Origin: UBA2144 sp964506185
GTDB lineage: Bacteria; Patescibacteriota; Gracilibacteria; Peribacterales; Peribacteraceae
Length of the DNA stretch: 57,149 nt
Direction of reading: 5' to 3'
Assembly: GCA_964506185.1 (NCBI GenBank)
Contig: CAZDKL010000007.1
Span: forward strand, 1-57,149
The notes below the pieces were generated by a model that was not told the origin of the DNA, did not search any database, and saw nothing but the letters and a program-made list of their open reading frames with translations. Position 1 is the stretch's first letter, and every line of letters starts with the position of its first letter. Below, piece after piece: positions 49,661 to 57,095 of the stretch. The translations under genes were made by a program, and so were the position numbers.

Positions 49661-50614
49661 TCAAAACAAAGTTAACTGCTCTTTTTTATCCTTTATCTCA
49701 TCACTGCCAATCTCAATCTCTTCAAAGTGTTCACTTCCGAAGTCTGTAAGTAACTGCTGTTGAAGTCTTTTTAGAAGCAAAGTGAATTCCATCTCCTTAA
49801 AAAAGCTTACGATCTCTTCTGTTGGCAACTTGCCCAGCTCGAGTTCTTTTATTGGAACCGGCAAAGGCATATCGCTGATAAGAGTTGCCATTTTTTCACA
49901 GAAAAATGCCTGCTCGCGATCACGCTCAAGCTTTTCCCTGACCTTCGGACGTATGTCAGCAAGATTTTTGTAAATTCCTTCCAGTGTTTCGTAGTTTGCA
50001 AGGAGTTCGGACGCCCCCTTAGGTCCAATACCATTAACTCCGGGTAAGTTATCTGACTGATCTCCGCAAAGTCCTTTATAAGACGCCACCTGATCCGGTC
50101 TGACTCCGAGTTTTTCCATCACCCCTTCCGGATTTAGGTACTCTGCCTGTTGATATCCTTTGTGAGGAACTACAATTGTTACTTTGTCTGACGCGAGCTG
50201 AAAAAGATCACGATCACCGCTGACAATCGTCACCTTAGCACCCTTCTTTTCGGCCAACTTGGCATACGCACATATCAAATCATCAGCTTCATACTTCGGA
50301 TCAGACACATGATGTATTCCGAATGAATCTACCAGTTCAATAATCCTTGGAATCTGATCATAAAAGTCATCGGGAGTTTCCGCTCTCCCCTCTTTATAGT
50401 CCTCAGCCTCCTCGTGTCGGAAAGTTTCCTCTCCTTCGTCAAAACAAACCAGAAGCCCGTCAGGCTCTTCCTTCGAAAGCATTGCAATGAGCATGGAAGC
50501 AACTCCAAATACCGTATTTACCTGCTCGCCTGAGCTGGTTTTAAGAGTTCTGGGGATTGCCCAGTAGGCGCGGTACATGAGGTGGTGCCCATCTACTATA
50601 ACTAAATGCTTCAT
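49661..50614 (-). CDS. Stand-alone 5'-3' exonuclease (Pol I N-terminal domain family)
   Basis: 317 aa, with no attached polymerase. The FEN/5' nuclease motifs are present: VDGHHLMYRA, the acidic cluster YEADDLICA, VTIVSGDRDLFQL, KGLCGDQSDNLPGVNGIGPKGASELL (H3TH). Such enzymes remove RNA primers and flaps. A C-terminal 40-residue charged tail ends in KKEQLTLF, which looks like a PCNA/beta-clamp-binding peptide (QLxLF). An extended -10 TGG-TATCAT ends 7 bases before the ATG. Confidence 0.88.
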   Translation of the reverse strand: MKHLVIVDGHHLMYRAYWAIPRTLKTSSGEQVNTVFGVASMLIAMLSKEEPDGLLVCFDEGEETFRHEEAEDYKEGRAETPDDFYDQIPRIIELVDSFGIHHVSDPKYEADDLICAYAKLAEKKGAKVTIVSGDRDLFQLASDKVTIVVPHKGYQQAEYLNPEGVMEKLGVRPDQVASYKGLCGDQSDNLPGVNGIGPKGASELLANYETLEGIYKNLADIRPKVREKLERDREQAFFCEKMATLISDMPLPVPIKELELGKLPTEEIVSFFKEMEFTLLLKRLQQQLLTDFGSEHFEEIEIGSDEIKDKKEQLTLF

Positions 50615-50661
50615 TGGACTGATGATACCACGTCAAATGGTTCAAAGAGACTTAAATTTAG

Positions 50662-50684
50662 CACCTCCTGAGAGGTGTTTTTTT
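50662..50684 (+). terminator. Plus-strand intrinsic terminator in a divergent gap
   Basis: CACCTC-CTGA-GAGGTG followed by seven T. The genes on both sides diverge, so no known plus-strand gene ends here. Confidence 0.8.
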
Positions 50685-50754
50685 AATTATTTCATTCAAC
50701 CATTTATGCGTTTACGTCAACTCCCAAAATCTATCGTGAAACCGACTTTTCCGC

Positions 50755-50760
50755 TATAAT
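50755..50760 (+). promoter_or_regulatory. -10 box of the glycosyltransferase-domain gene
   Basis: Perfect TATAAT giving a leader of about 41 bases before the ATG at 50808. Confidence 0.5.
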
Positions 50761-50807
50761 AAGAGGATAAATACAAATCATACTTCGATTACACTCAGTA
50801 CAAGAAA

Positions 50808-51416
50808 ATGCCTGATTTGAGCCCATCTACAGACCAAACAATCGCTCAGCGATACTCAACAGATACCTTGGAAAAGAAGGTTAAGAATAAGACTGCTCTT
50901 CAGAAAGAATTGGGTTGGGCTGTGGAACCAAAAAGGATGATGCTTTGCCTCCCCGTTGGAATGACCAAGGCTCTTGGAGGCGAACTTTTGGAGGAACTGA
51001 TTCAGGGACTGGAGACTTTGCCGATTGAACTTCTGATTCGCGGAAAAGGAACCAAGGAATATGGCGAACTTTTTACAAAACTTGCTCAAGACAAAAAGCA
51101 CCGCTTCGCAATCGTCCCTGATAAGGAGGATGCGGTGAACGCAATGTTCGCCGCAGCCGATGCATCGCTATTTTTGTCCGATCCCTCCGGACTTTCTGAA
51201 CTTAAGTCCTCTCTTGAGTATGGATCAGTTCCAATTGCACCCGAATGCAAGGAGTTGGAAACTTATGATCCCATTCAGGAAAGCGGAGTCGCTTTTTCAT
51301 ACGAAAATTCGGATGTTTGGTCAGTCTTCGCAGCAATTGTAAGAGCATTGGAAACTCACAAGTTCCCATTCGATTGGAGAACTGTGCAAAGGTACTGCAT
51401 GGAGTCGGTTAAGTAA
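50808..51416 (+). CDS. Stand-alone C-terminal half of a GT5 glycogen/starch synthase-like glycosyltransferase
   Basis: 202 aa. The order of motifs follows the C-terminal GT-B domain of glycogen synthase: NKTALQKELGW, a sheet-helix core (IELLIRGKGTKEYGELF), and SDPSGLSELKSSLEYGSVPI, which corresponds to the EPCGLTQ...YGT.PI ADP-glucose-binding loop. The N-terminal acceptor half is absent, and the Glu of the loop is Asp. It may be a remnant, a nucleotide-sugar-binding protein or a subunit of a split enzyme. No start-side truncation is visible: it has its own promoter. Confidence 0.6.
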   Translation: MPDLSPSTDQTIAQRYSTDTLEKKVKNKTALQKELGWAVEPKRMMLCLPVGMTKALGGELLEELIQGLETLPIELLIRGKGTKEYGELFTKLAQDKKHRFAIVPDKEDAVNAMFAAADASLFLSDPSGLSELKSSLEYGSVPIAPECKELETYDPIQESGVAFSYENSDVWSVFAAIVRALETHKFPFDWRTVQRYCMESVK

Positions 51417-51422
51417 ATTTCA

Positions 51423-52132
51423 TCAAAGATAAGGCGACAACGCATCCAGTAACTCAGGAAATTTTGTGTAACCTGCAGATTCGTTGAAANNNNNNNNNNN
51501 NNNNNNNNNNNNNNNNNNNNNNNNNNNNNNNNNNNNNNNNNNNNNNNNNNNNNNNNNNNNNNNNNNNNNNNNNNNNNNNNNNNNNNNNNCGACAACGCAT
51601 CCAGTAACTCAGGAAATTTTGTGTAACCTGCAGATTCGTTGAAATGACCTGCGTTGGGAACGAACGAAAGCTCAACACCAAGTTCATCTGCTGCATGCTG
51701 TCCATTCTCGATACAAACAAACGGATCATTATCTGAATGAAATACTATGAAGTGACTTGCGTGCTCACGAATTCTGCCCCAGTCGAATCCTCCTTCTAAA
51801 AATGGCGAGTCTCCTTCTATATATTTTATGGGAGGAATACCAAGAGCTGCGCTCACAACTGCAACTGCATTCACAGTAGTTTGTATTTTCTCCAGAAAAC
51901 GCAGAGCAATCGCTCCGCCAAGACTGTGGCCTATCACAATACTGTCTTCATCCACGTCATCAACTAATGAATCAATGACCGGATACCACTTGCTTGGGTG
52001 CGGTTTATCTGCATCAGAAAAATCGGGAATGATTAGATCATATCCGCGATTTTCTAATTCCTCTCTTATCCATGGAAACCAGTTCTCTTTACTATGACCA
52101 CCGGTGCCGTGGAATAGGAAGGCTTTTGGCAT
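51423..52132 (-). CDS. RBBP9/YdeN-like serine hydrolase (split by an artificial gap)
   Basis: Alpha/beta hydrolase: MPKAFLFHGTGGHSKENWF start, nucleophile elbow GHSLGGA, Asp in HSDNDPFV and His in NAGHFNES. The sequence is interrupted by 100 N flanked by two identical 55 bp copies. Merging the copies gives a 555 nt frame of 184 codons plus stop, ending PELLDALSPYL, which matches the normal family length. So the gene is probably intact in the cell. The ATG at 52132 is chosen over an upstream one at 52162. Confidence 0.8.
51435..51644. other. 100-N gap with identical 55 bp flanks (scaffolding artefact)
   Basis: Bases 51435-51489 and 51590-51644 are identical, and exactly 100 N lie between. This is what results when two contigs that really overlap are joined with a default gap. 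Confidence 0.9.
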
Positions 52133-52191
52133 AGAAATAGTGTGAGGAAATTGGCCCGCCAACCGTAGTCGGGAGGTGTTCGTGATATTCA

Positions 52192-52246
52192 GTCAACCTA
52201 CGCTCCGCTTCGCGGAGTCTTCGGTTGACAACCTCCTGCGGAGGTT
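52192..52246 (-). terminator. Hairpin pair downstream of tRNA-Lys
   Basis: AACCTCC-GCA-GGAGGTT (52230-52246 read on the minus strand) begins at the last base of CCA; a second stem GTCAACC/GGTTGAC enclosing CTCCGC/GCGGAG (52192-52229) follows. No long T-run is present, so termination or processing is inferred from position. Confidence 0.5.
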
Positions 52247-52320
52247 GGTGGGTCAGGCGGGGATCGAACCCGCGGCCAATTGGTTAAGAGCCAACTGCTC
52301 TACCACTGAGCTACTGACCC
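52246..52320 (-). tRNA. tRNA-Lys (CUU)
   Basis: Acceptor GGGTCAG/CTGACCC, D arm GCTC/GAGC, anticodon stem GTTGG/CCAAT with loop CTCTTAA (CUU), T arm GCGGG/CCCGC, encoded CCA. Confidence 0.94.
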
Positions 52321-52358
52321 GCGGAAACGTTATCAGTAACTTAATAAAACGTAAAGAT

Positions 52359-52475
52359 TCACTTTGATTTTTTTAGCGGGGGGAAGGATGCGACTTTGAC
52401 CTTTTTTCTTTCCCCGCTGATAGCCGCTTTCTTCTTACAGCCGTGGCAACAGTTCTCCAGGATATCCATCCTCAT
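52359..52475 (-). CDS. 38 aa basic protein with a Cys-Cys-His-x-Cys cluster
   Basis: A short frame between truB and tRNA-Lys: MRMDILENCCHGCKKKAAIS, then a basic part with KVKVASFPPLKKSK and TGA. The CCHGC cluster near the N-terminus could bind a metal ion; the rest is Lys-rich, like small ribosome- or nucleic-acid-binding proteins. I recognise no family. A second in-frame ATG is two codons later (52469). TATAAT directly after the truB stop could drive it, with a leader of about 130 bases. Confidence 0.5.
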   Translation of the reverse strand: MRMDILENCCHGCKKKAAISGERKKVKVASFPPLKKSK

Positions 52476-52610
52476 GTGTCTCGGATGATCTCACACTTGA
52501 AGAAAGTAATGTAACACACTTTGTAAAAAAGCTATCGGCTTTTGCTCCTTATTTGAAAGGCTTCGCATCCTCCCCTTATCGACCACAACACGGGTGTGTG
52601 ATCACTTCTC

Positions 52611-52616
52611 ATTATA
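52611..52616 (-). promoter_or_regulatory. -10 box directly after the truB stop
   Basis: TATAAT on the minus strand adjacent to the truB TAG. It would drive the 38 aa gene and perhaps tRNA-Lys. A weak hairpin AAAAGC/GCTTTT with T-run lies in the leader at about 52523-52540. Confidence 0.45.
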
Positions 52617-53468
52617 CTATAAAACCTTCCTCGCATGCGCCCTGCCTCCTGCCGGTGTAAGAACAGCTATTGGAAATCCCTCTGACCAAGCAATCGAATC
52701 CTTCTCAACCTTTATGTCTATATCTCTGCCATGCCTGACGTCTTCTGCCTGATCTCCTGTAAGATCAATCTTTATTCTCTCGCTGAGTATCTCCTTTAAT
52801 GGAGTAATATCCGACCATGTAATATCCTCAAGTTCTACAGAATTCTCTATAGACCAGTCCCCTACTTTGGTGCGTCTGAGTTCTTGAAGATATCCCCCAC
52901 ACCTAAGGAGCTGACCTAAGTCATTTGCTATTGATCTGATGTACGTTCCGCTTGAACAACTGATTCTAAGCTTCAAGATCGGATAATTATAATCCAGAAT
53001 ATCGCACTCCTTTATTTCAACTTCTCTCGGAGGAATGTTTACTCCTCTGCCCTGACGCATTTTTCTGTAAGCACGTTCCCCTCCTATTTTTATTGCCGAG
53101 TGCGCTGGTGGAACTTGATCGATTTTCCCAATAATTCTATTCACAATTGCATTCTGAATATCAATCATAGTCGGCAAGTATACTCCTGGTTTTATTTCGA
53201 ATTTCTCGATTACACCTTCGCGATCGTAAGTTGAACTGACCTCGCCGAACCTGATTACGGCCTCGTACTCCTTTGGAAGCTTATTGAAAAGCTCCACAAC
53301 CTTGAGGGCTTTTGAACCTACGGCCAACACCATCAATCCTTCAGCTGCAGGATCAAGCGTTCCCAAGTGCCCTATCTTTTTCTCATGCAAGAGTCTCCGC
53401 GCTTTATAAACGCAGTCATGACTCGAAGGGCCTACAGGCTTGTTTATGAGGAGAAAGCCATGTCGCAT
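52617..53468 (-). CDS. truB: tRNA pseudouridine-55 synthase TruB
   Basis: TruB makes pseudouridine 55 in the T loop of tRNAs. The 283 aa product has HGFLLINKPVGPSSHD at the start, the catalytic-Asp motif KKIGHLGTLDPAAEGLMVL, and RISCSSGTYIRSIANDLG. C-terminal about 60 residues resemble a short PUA-like end. A longer frame opens at 53486; ATG 53468 is preferred because the family begins within a few residues of G-x-L-x-x-x-K-P and TTTAAT lies 9 bases before it. Confidence 0.93.
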   Translation of the reverse strand: MRHGFLLINKPVGPSSHDCVYKARRLLHEKKIGHLGTLDPAAEGLMVLAVGSKALKVVELFNKLPKEYEAVIRFGEVSSTYDREGVIEKFEIKPGVYLPTMIDIQNAIVNRIIGKIDQVPPAHSAIKIGGERAYRKMRQGRGVNIPPREVEIKECDILDYNYPILKLRISCSSGTYIRSIANDLGQLLRCGGYLQELRRTKVGDWSIENSVELEDITWSDITPLKEILSERIKIDLTGDQAEDVRHGRDIDIKVEKDSIAWSEGFPIAVLTPAGGRAHARKVL

Positions 53469-53520
53469 GAGTGGAAGATTAAACATATATTTGCCTAGTT
53501 TCTATAAAAAAATGTACAAA

Positions 53521-53600
53521 AAGCAATTAGCAAATTGGCACGGGCGCTTCGCGCCCTTTAGCATATTGGCTAATTGCCAATCTGCTAATCTGCCAATTGC
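53521..53600. repeat. Private-word spacer (GCAATTAGC / GCTAATTGC) around a GC hairpin
   Basis: Words TTAGCAAATTGGCA on the left and TTGGCTAATTGCCAATCTGC on the right flank GGGCGC-TTC-GCGCCC (53542-53556), the complement of the hairpin at 34508-34522. It lies in the truB/membrane-gene divergent gap. Confidence 0.7.
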
Positions 53601-53647
53601 CCTTGAGTACTAGCATTACCTACACAAATTACGCTAATATATATTCC

Positions 53648-54202
53648 ATGGATTTGACGCTCAGCTGGGATCTCTTCATCATTGTGTTCTTCGCAATGGT
53701 GATTGCGTATGCTTTCATTATAGGAAAGCACGATTCAGTAAAGCTGGTAATCGCTACTTATATAGCCACGGTTGCCGTACAGGGACTGGGTAATATTTTC
53801 GAAAGACTCACAGGAGAATCTCATGCAATGCTAACTATGCTCGGCCTGTCGGTTGATACAACAATACTTGCAACAACCAAATTGGTATTTTTCGCCGCAG
53901 TAGTGATCTTTATCATGATTAGAAGCGGAATTAATATTGAATACGGCAAGGAGCCTGGGACAATGTTGAGCACTGTCATTACAGCAATGTTCGGTTTTGC
54001 TACAGCCGGACTGATACTTTCTACTCTCCTAACTTTTGTGACCGGAGGTGTAATATTGGATACTGCGCTTGCCGATTCAACGAGTGTATCTCCTATCATT
54101 CAACAGAGTAAACTTATGCAAGTCCTAATCTTCAATCAGGACTTGTGGTACTCACTTCCTGCAATACTAATATTAGGAGTTGGCTTATTAAGTAGTGAAT
54201 AA
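53648..54202 (+). CDS. Polytopic membrane protein of unknown function (184 aa)
   Basis: Four or five helices (about 7-24, 30-46, 66-90, 105-130, 160-178). A polar stretch (FERLTGESHA) lies after the second. It has some CvpA-like feel but no diagnostic motif. TAATAT (53635-53640) ends 7 bases before the ATG at 53648; the longer frame from 53597 would begin inside the repeat spacer. It is followed by the VirB2-like gene on the same strand after 130 bases. Confidence 0.65.
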   Translation: MDLTLSWDLFIIVFFAMVIAYAFIIGKHDSVKLVIATYIATVAVQGLGNIFERLTGESHAMLTMLGLSVDTTILATTKLVFFAAVVIFIMIRSGINIEYGKEPGTMLSTVITAMFGFATAGLILSTLLTFVTGGVILDTALADSTSVSPIIQQSKLMQVLIFNQDLWYSLPAILILGVGLLSSE

Positions 54203-54332
54203 TAAACAAACTTAAGTTTAGACACTCAATATTATTAGTGGTCAAGCTTCTTTTCATACCTCAGAGCATCTTTGTATTGCATTTTCGCTTACTGATAACG
54301 CAGAATGGTGAGCAACGTACCCCTTATTTTTT

Positions 54333-54677
54333 ATGATTACATCAATCAAGCACAAGTCGCTTAAGGCTTCAGCCATAATGTTTTGCTGGTTGTCAGCCGC
54401 CCCGTCCGCTCTTGCAATGTTCGGTTCCAATCCAAACATTGGTGGTGCAACCGATATCGAAGGAACTGTCACCGATATTGTTAAGGACTTTCTGAACTTG
54501 ATGGCCCTAATCGCAGTGGTAGTAATAGTTATTGCCGGTGTGAGAATGGTAATCTCCCAAGGTGAACAGGAAGCTGTCGAAAAGAGTAAAAAGACCATCC
54601 TATTCGCTATCTTAGGTCTGATTGTGATTCTATTGGCACGAGCAATCGTACAGTTCGTTGCAGACTTCGTTGAGTAA
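54333..54677 (+). CDS. VirB2/TrbC-like pilin protein
   Basis: 114 aa. An N-terminal signal helix with a likely cleavage after ALA (about residue 28) is followed by a short polar stretch, then two hydrophobic helices at about 56-74 and 88-108 separated by the cytoplasmic loop SQGEQEAVEKSKK. This is the VirB2/TrbC layout and the loop is like the small pilin-like proteins of CPR and Mollicutes. It may work with the VirB6-like protein at 22850. A strong terminator follows. Confidence 0.65.
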   Translation: MITSIKHKSLKASAIMFCWLSAAPSALAMFGSNPNIGGATDIEGTVTDIVKDFLNLMALIAVVVIVIAGVRMVISQGEQEAVEKSKKTILFAILGLIVILLARAIVQFVADFVE

Positions 54678-54699
54678 GGAATTACAAAAGCTATCAAAG

Positions 54700-54726
54700 C
54701 CCCCTGCTTATTAGGAGGGGGTTTTT
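54700..54726 (+). terminator. Intrinsic terminator of the VirB2-like gene
   Basis: CCCCCT/AGGGGG (54700-54705 with 54716-54721) followed by five T. Confidence 0.88.
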
Positions 54727-54733
54727 GTGGTAA

Positions 54734-55288
54734 TCATCCTGGCCTTACAATCTTCGGATCGGCAATTTTTTCCAATGTTTCTACCGGGTCAATTGACTCC
54801 TCTTTCACCTCCTTGGTTACCTTGGGGTCGCAAACAATTATTTTTTCATTTTTTATTTCTTTAATCTCTTTTGCAGGAATAGCCATTCCCCACCTAAGAA
54901 ACTTCTTAGGAAAAATCCAGGTCATAGTCATTTTATCTGTATCAAATTGAACATCTTTGCAAACACCTAAACTCTTTTCATTTTCATATACTACTTTTTG
55001 ACCAAGAACAGTCCTTGGATCTTCCAATATTTCTTTTAATCTAACTCTATCACTAGCAAGAGATAACACTTCTCTATCCTGAATCGAAACCCTAGTCCCC
55101 CATTTAACTGTATCAAGTGCAGAAAAGAATAAATCCTCTTTTGACATCAATCCGGGAACCTTGGCATAAAAACCCTCAATTTTACCTGAATCTGGATTAA
55201 TCAAAATTCCCGAAATAACGCCTACAACGTGGTCATCGTTCTTTTCAATAATTGGCAATCCGAGAGACGAGGAGAGGCGAACGTGCAT
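54734..55288 (-). CDS. PRC-barrel domain protein
   Basis: 184 aa. Two PRC-barrel-like halves are visible: LGLPIIEKNDDHVVGVISGI at about 8-27, and VLGQKVVYENEKSLGVCKDVQF at about 93-114. PRC barrels bind proteins or RNA; RimM and photosynthetic reaction-centre H subunits share the fold. A charged tail follows. The partner is unknown. TATAAT (55297-55302) ends 8 bases before the ATG on the minus strand. Confidence 0.75.
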   Translation of the reverse strand: MHVRLSSSLGLPIIEKNDDHVVGVISGILINPDSGKIEGFYAKVPGLMSKEDLFFSALDTVKWGTRVSIQDREVLSLASDRVRLKEILEDPRTVLGQKVVYENEKSLGVCKDVQFDTDKMTMTWIFPKKFLRWGMAIPAKEIKEIKNEKIIVCDPKVTKEVKEESIDPVETLEKIADPKIVRPG

Positions 55289-55344
55289 ACAAATACATTA
55301 TAACCCTTAATTCTGCAGTCCTACCATAAAAGGCTGAAATCTAG

Positions 55345-55350
55345 TATAAT
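55345..55350 (+). promoter_or_regulatory. -10 box of prs
   Basis: TATAAT ends 9 bases before the prs ATG, giving a leader of 0-3 bases. Confidence 0.5.
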
Positions 55351-55359
55351 AGATACGAA

Positions 55360-56289
55360 ATGCACTTATTCTCGGGAACATCTCATCCGGCACTTGCCAA
55401 GTCCCTGGCCAAAGAAATGAATATTGATCTGGGTCGTATTGATCTAAAGAGCTTCAGTTGCGGAGAGAGATATGTAAAATTTCAGGAAACTATTCGAGGT
55501 AAGGATGTGTATCTTATCCAAACAGCCACAAATGACTCTAATGCTGATCTGATGCAATTATTTCTGATGTGCCAAGCCGCGAAGCTTAGTTTCGCAGAAA
55601 ACGTTCATGTTATTATTCCTAACTTCCCATACGCCAGACAGGACAGAGTTGCTGAACCTCGTGAGCCAATATCATCTAAGCTTGTAGCACACCTTCTAGA
55701 AGAATCCGGAGCTGATCATGTTATAACTCTTGACCTTCACTCTAGTCAAATTCAAGGATTTTTCTCGATTCCTGTTGATGCACTTTCGGCTCATGCAATA
55801 TTTGCTGATTACTTTAGAAGCAAAAAGCTTACTAATGCTGTTGTTGTTTCACCTGATGCAGGCGGTGCTAAAAGAGCCAAGAAGTTCGCGGACATGATAG
55901 ATGCAGATCTAGCAATTATTCATAAATCCAGACCCCAACATCACGAAGCTGAAGTAATTGAGCTGGTTGGAGATGTAACCAATCGTCCCTGCATTATATT
56001 CGACGACATGATAGATACAGGAGGTACTCCCATAGCAGCAAAAAATACTCTGATTGAACGCGGCGCTTCCGACGAGATTTATGTTGCAGCAACGCATGCC
56101 ATATTCTCAGGTCAAGCTGTCGAGAAGTTGTCAGCAGCGGGATTTAAAGAAGTAGTTATTACCGATTCTGTACCAACAGAGAACAAAAGCTTTGATTCAC
56201 TTAAAGTTCTTACGATTGCCCCGATGCTTGCTGAAGTAATAGAGCATATCGAGAAAGGCGAGAGCGTGACTCAGGTCTATGACAAATAG
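55360..56289 (+). CDS. prs: Ribose-phosphate pyrophosphokinase
   Basis: Prs makes PRPP from ribose 5-phosphate and ATP for nucleotide, His and Trp synthesis. The 309 aa product has normal length. Motifs: FSGTSHPALAKSLA at the start, IPNFPYARQDR (ATP/catalytic loop), the HSSQIQGFF flag region, and the PRPP loop IIFDDMIDTGGT. It supplies purL (3386) and ComF-type transferases in principle. Confidence 0.95.
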   Translation: MHLFSGTSHPALAKSLAKEMNIDLGRIDLKSFSCGERYVKFQETIRGKDVYLIQTATNDSNADLMQLFLMCQAAKLSFAENVHVIIPNFPYARQDRVAEPREPISSKLVAHLLEESGADHVITLDLHSSQIQGFFSIPVDALSAHAIFADYFRSKKLTNAVVVSPDAGGAKRAKKFADMIDADLAIIHKSRPQHHEAEVIELVGDVTNRPCIIFDDMIDTGGTPIAAKNTLIERGASDEIYVAATHAIFSGQAVEKLSAAGFKEVVITDSVPTENKSFDSLKVLTIAPMLAEVIEHIEKGESVTQVYDK

Positions 56290-56353
56290 GCAAATTTTAG
56301 AGACCATTTCACATTTTCTTTGAAAAATGTCTTTTAACTTCATTTAAATTGCA

Positions 56354-56359
56354 TATAAT
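56354..56359 (+). promoter_or_regulatory. -10 box of the small secreted protein gene
   Basis: TATAAT with a leader of about 23 bases before the ATG at 56389. Confidence 0.45.
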
Positions 56360-56388
56360 AGCGCTACCAACACTTTCCACTTTTTATT

Positions 56389-56814
56389 ATGAAAAAACTT
56401 ACATCCGTTTTACTCAGTTCATCACTGCTTCTTACAGCTATGCCAGCATTTGCATCTGGCTTCACGATCGAAGGCGAACTACTTGCCAATTCAAACCGCG
56501 CAAGGCACCGCCGTGCAAGGCTAATGCAAATCTACAGCACGCCTGCAGAGACAGAAGCTGAAACTCCCCAAGAAGAACCAGCCGAAGAAGAAGCACCCAC
56601 AGAAGAAGCTCCAGCAGTTGAGGAGACAGCACCTGCAGTAGAAGAAGCTCCAGCTGAAAAAGTTGTTGCACCCAAGAAAGTTGAAACTTCTAACTTACAG
56701 AGGCTTCAGAATCGTGCATGTCCTCGTGCTAAGAGAAGAGCAATGGGAGACGCGAAGATGATGGAGAGAATCAATGAAAGACTTCTCAATCGCTTCGGAT
56801 TCCAGTGCATGTAG
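56389..56814 (+). CDS. Small exported protein with Glu/Pro/Ala-rich linker
   Basis: 141 aa. Signal peptide MKKLTSVLLSSSLLLTAMPA with cleavage near AFA-SG. A basic stretch (NRARHRRARLMQ) is followed by a low-complexity acidic region of about 45 residues built on EEAPAVEE, then a basic helical end with two Cys (ACPRAKRR; FQCM). No family recognised. The layout suggests a flexible exported protein, possibly with a disulfide. Confidence 0.7.
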   Translation: MKKLTSVLLSSSLLLTAMPAFASGFTIEGELLANSNRARHRRARLMQIYSTPAETEAETPQEEPAEEEAPTEEAPAVEETAPAVEEAPAEKVVAPKKVETSNLQRLQNRACPRAKRRAMGDAKMMERINERLLNRFGFQCM

Positions 56815-56831
56815 TCTTATTAGTATGATAT

Positions 56832-57068
56832 TTAAAAGACGGAGCTTCGCGCTTCGTCTTTTTTTGAATTTCCGAACCTTCTTCTTTCAGAATTGGAATC
56901 TAATGTTGCCATAGGATCGTTTTGCCGAAGAAACTGTAAAAAAACTGCTTTTGTAGAATTACACTCCGTTCCTATGCCACCACATACTGTCGCATCATTC
57001 CTATTCGTATCTGGAAATGCATATATCGTATCTGTTCTTCTCGCCTGAAGCTCTGCATCTAAACTCAT
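56832..57068 (-). CDS. Small protein of unknown function (78 aa)
   Basis: 78 aa from the inner ATG at 57068, because TATAGA ends 7 bases before it and the longer frame would run into tRNA-Ile. Middle part FPDTNRNDATVCGGIGTECN has two Cys. The last ten codons (DEARSSVF region) are encoded by the terminator hairpin at 56836-56865. No family recognised; a chance frame is possible. Confidence 0.4.
   Translation of the reverse strand: MSLDAELQARRTDTIYAFPDTNRNDATVCGGIGTECNSTKAVFLQFLRQNDPMATLDSNSERRRFGNSKKDEARSSVF
56836..56865. terminator. Terminator hairpin usable on both strands
   Basis: AAGACG and AGC pair with GCT and CGTCTT around TTCGC, with a T-run to 56865 on the plus strand and TTTTAAAT on the minus strand. 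It ends the exported-protein gene. Confidence 0.82.
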
Positions 57069-57095
57069 AATAATCTCTATATACAAAATACTATT

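Noticed and set aside
49557..49763. 68-codon plus-strand frame over the 3' end of the 5' nuclease gene
   Set aside because: Overlaps a well-supported gene and has no recognisable features.
52577..52606. Nine-codon frame (GTG start, THPCCGR) after the truB stop as a leader peptide
   Set aside because: No amino-acid run tied to a downstream biosynthetic gene and no clear antiterminator.
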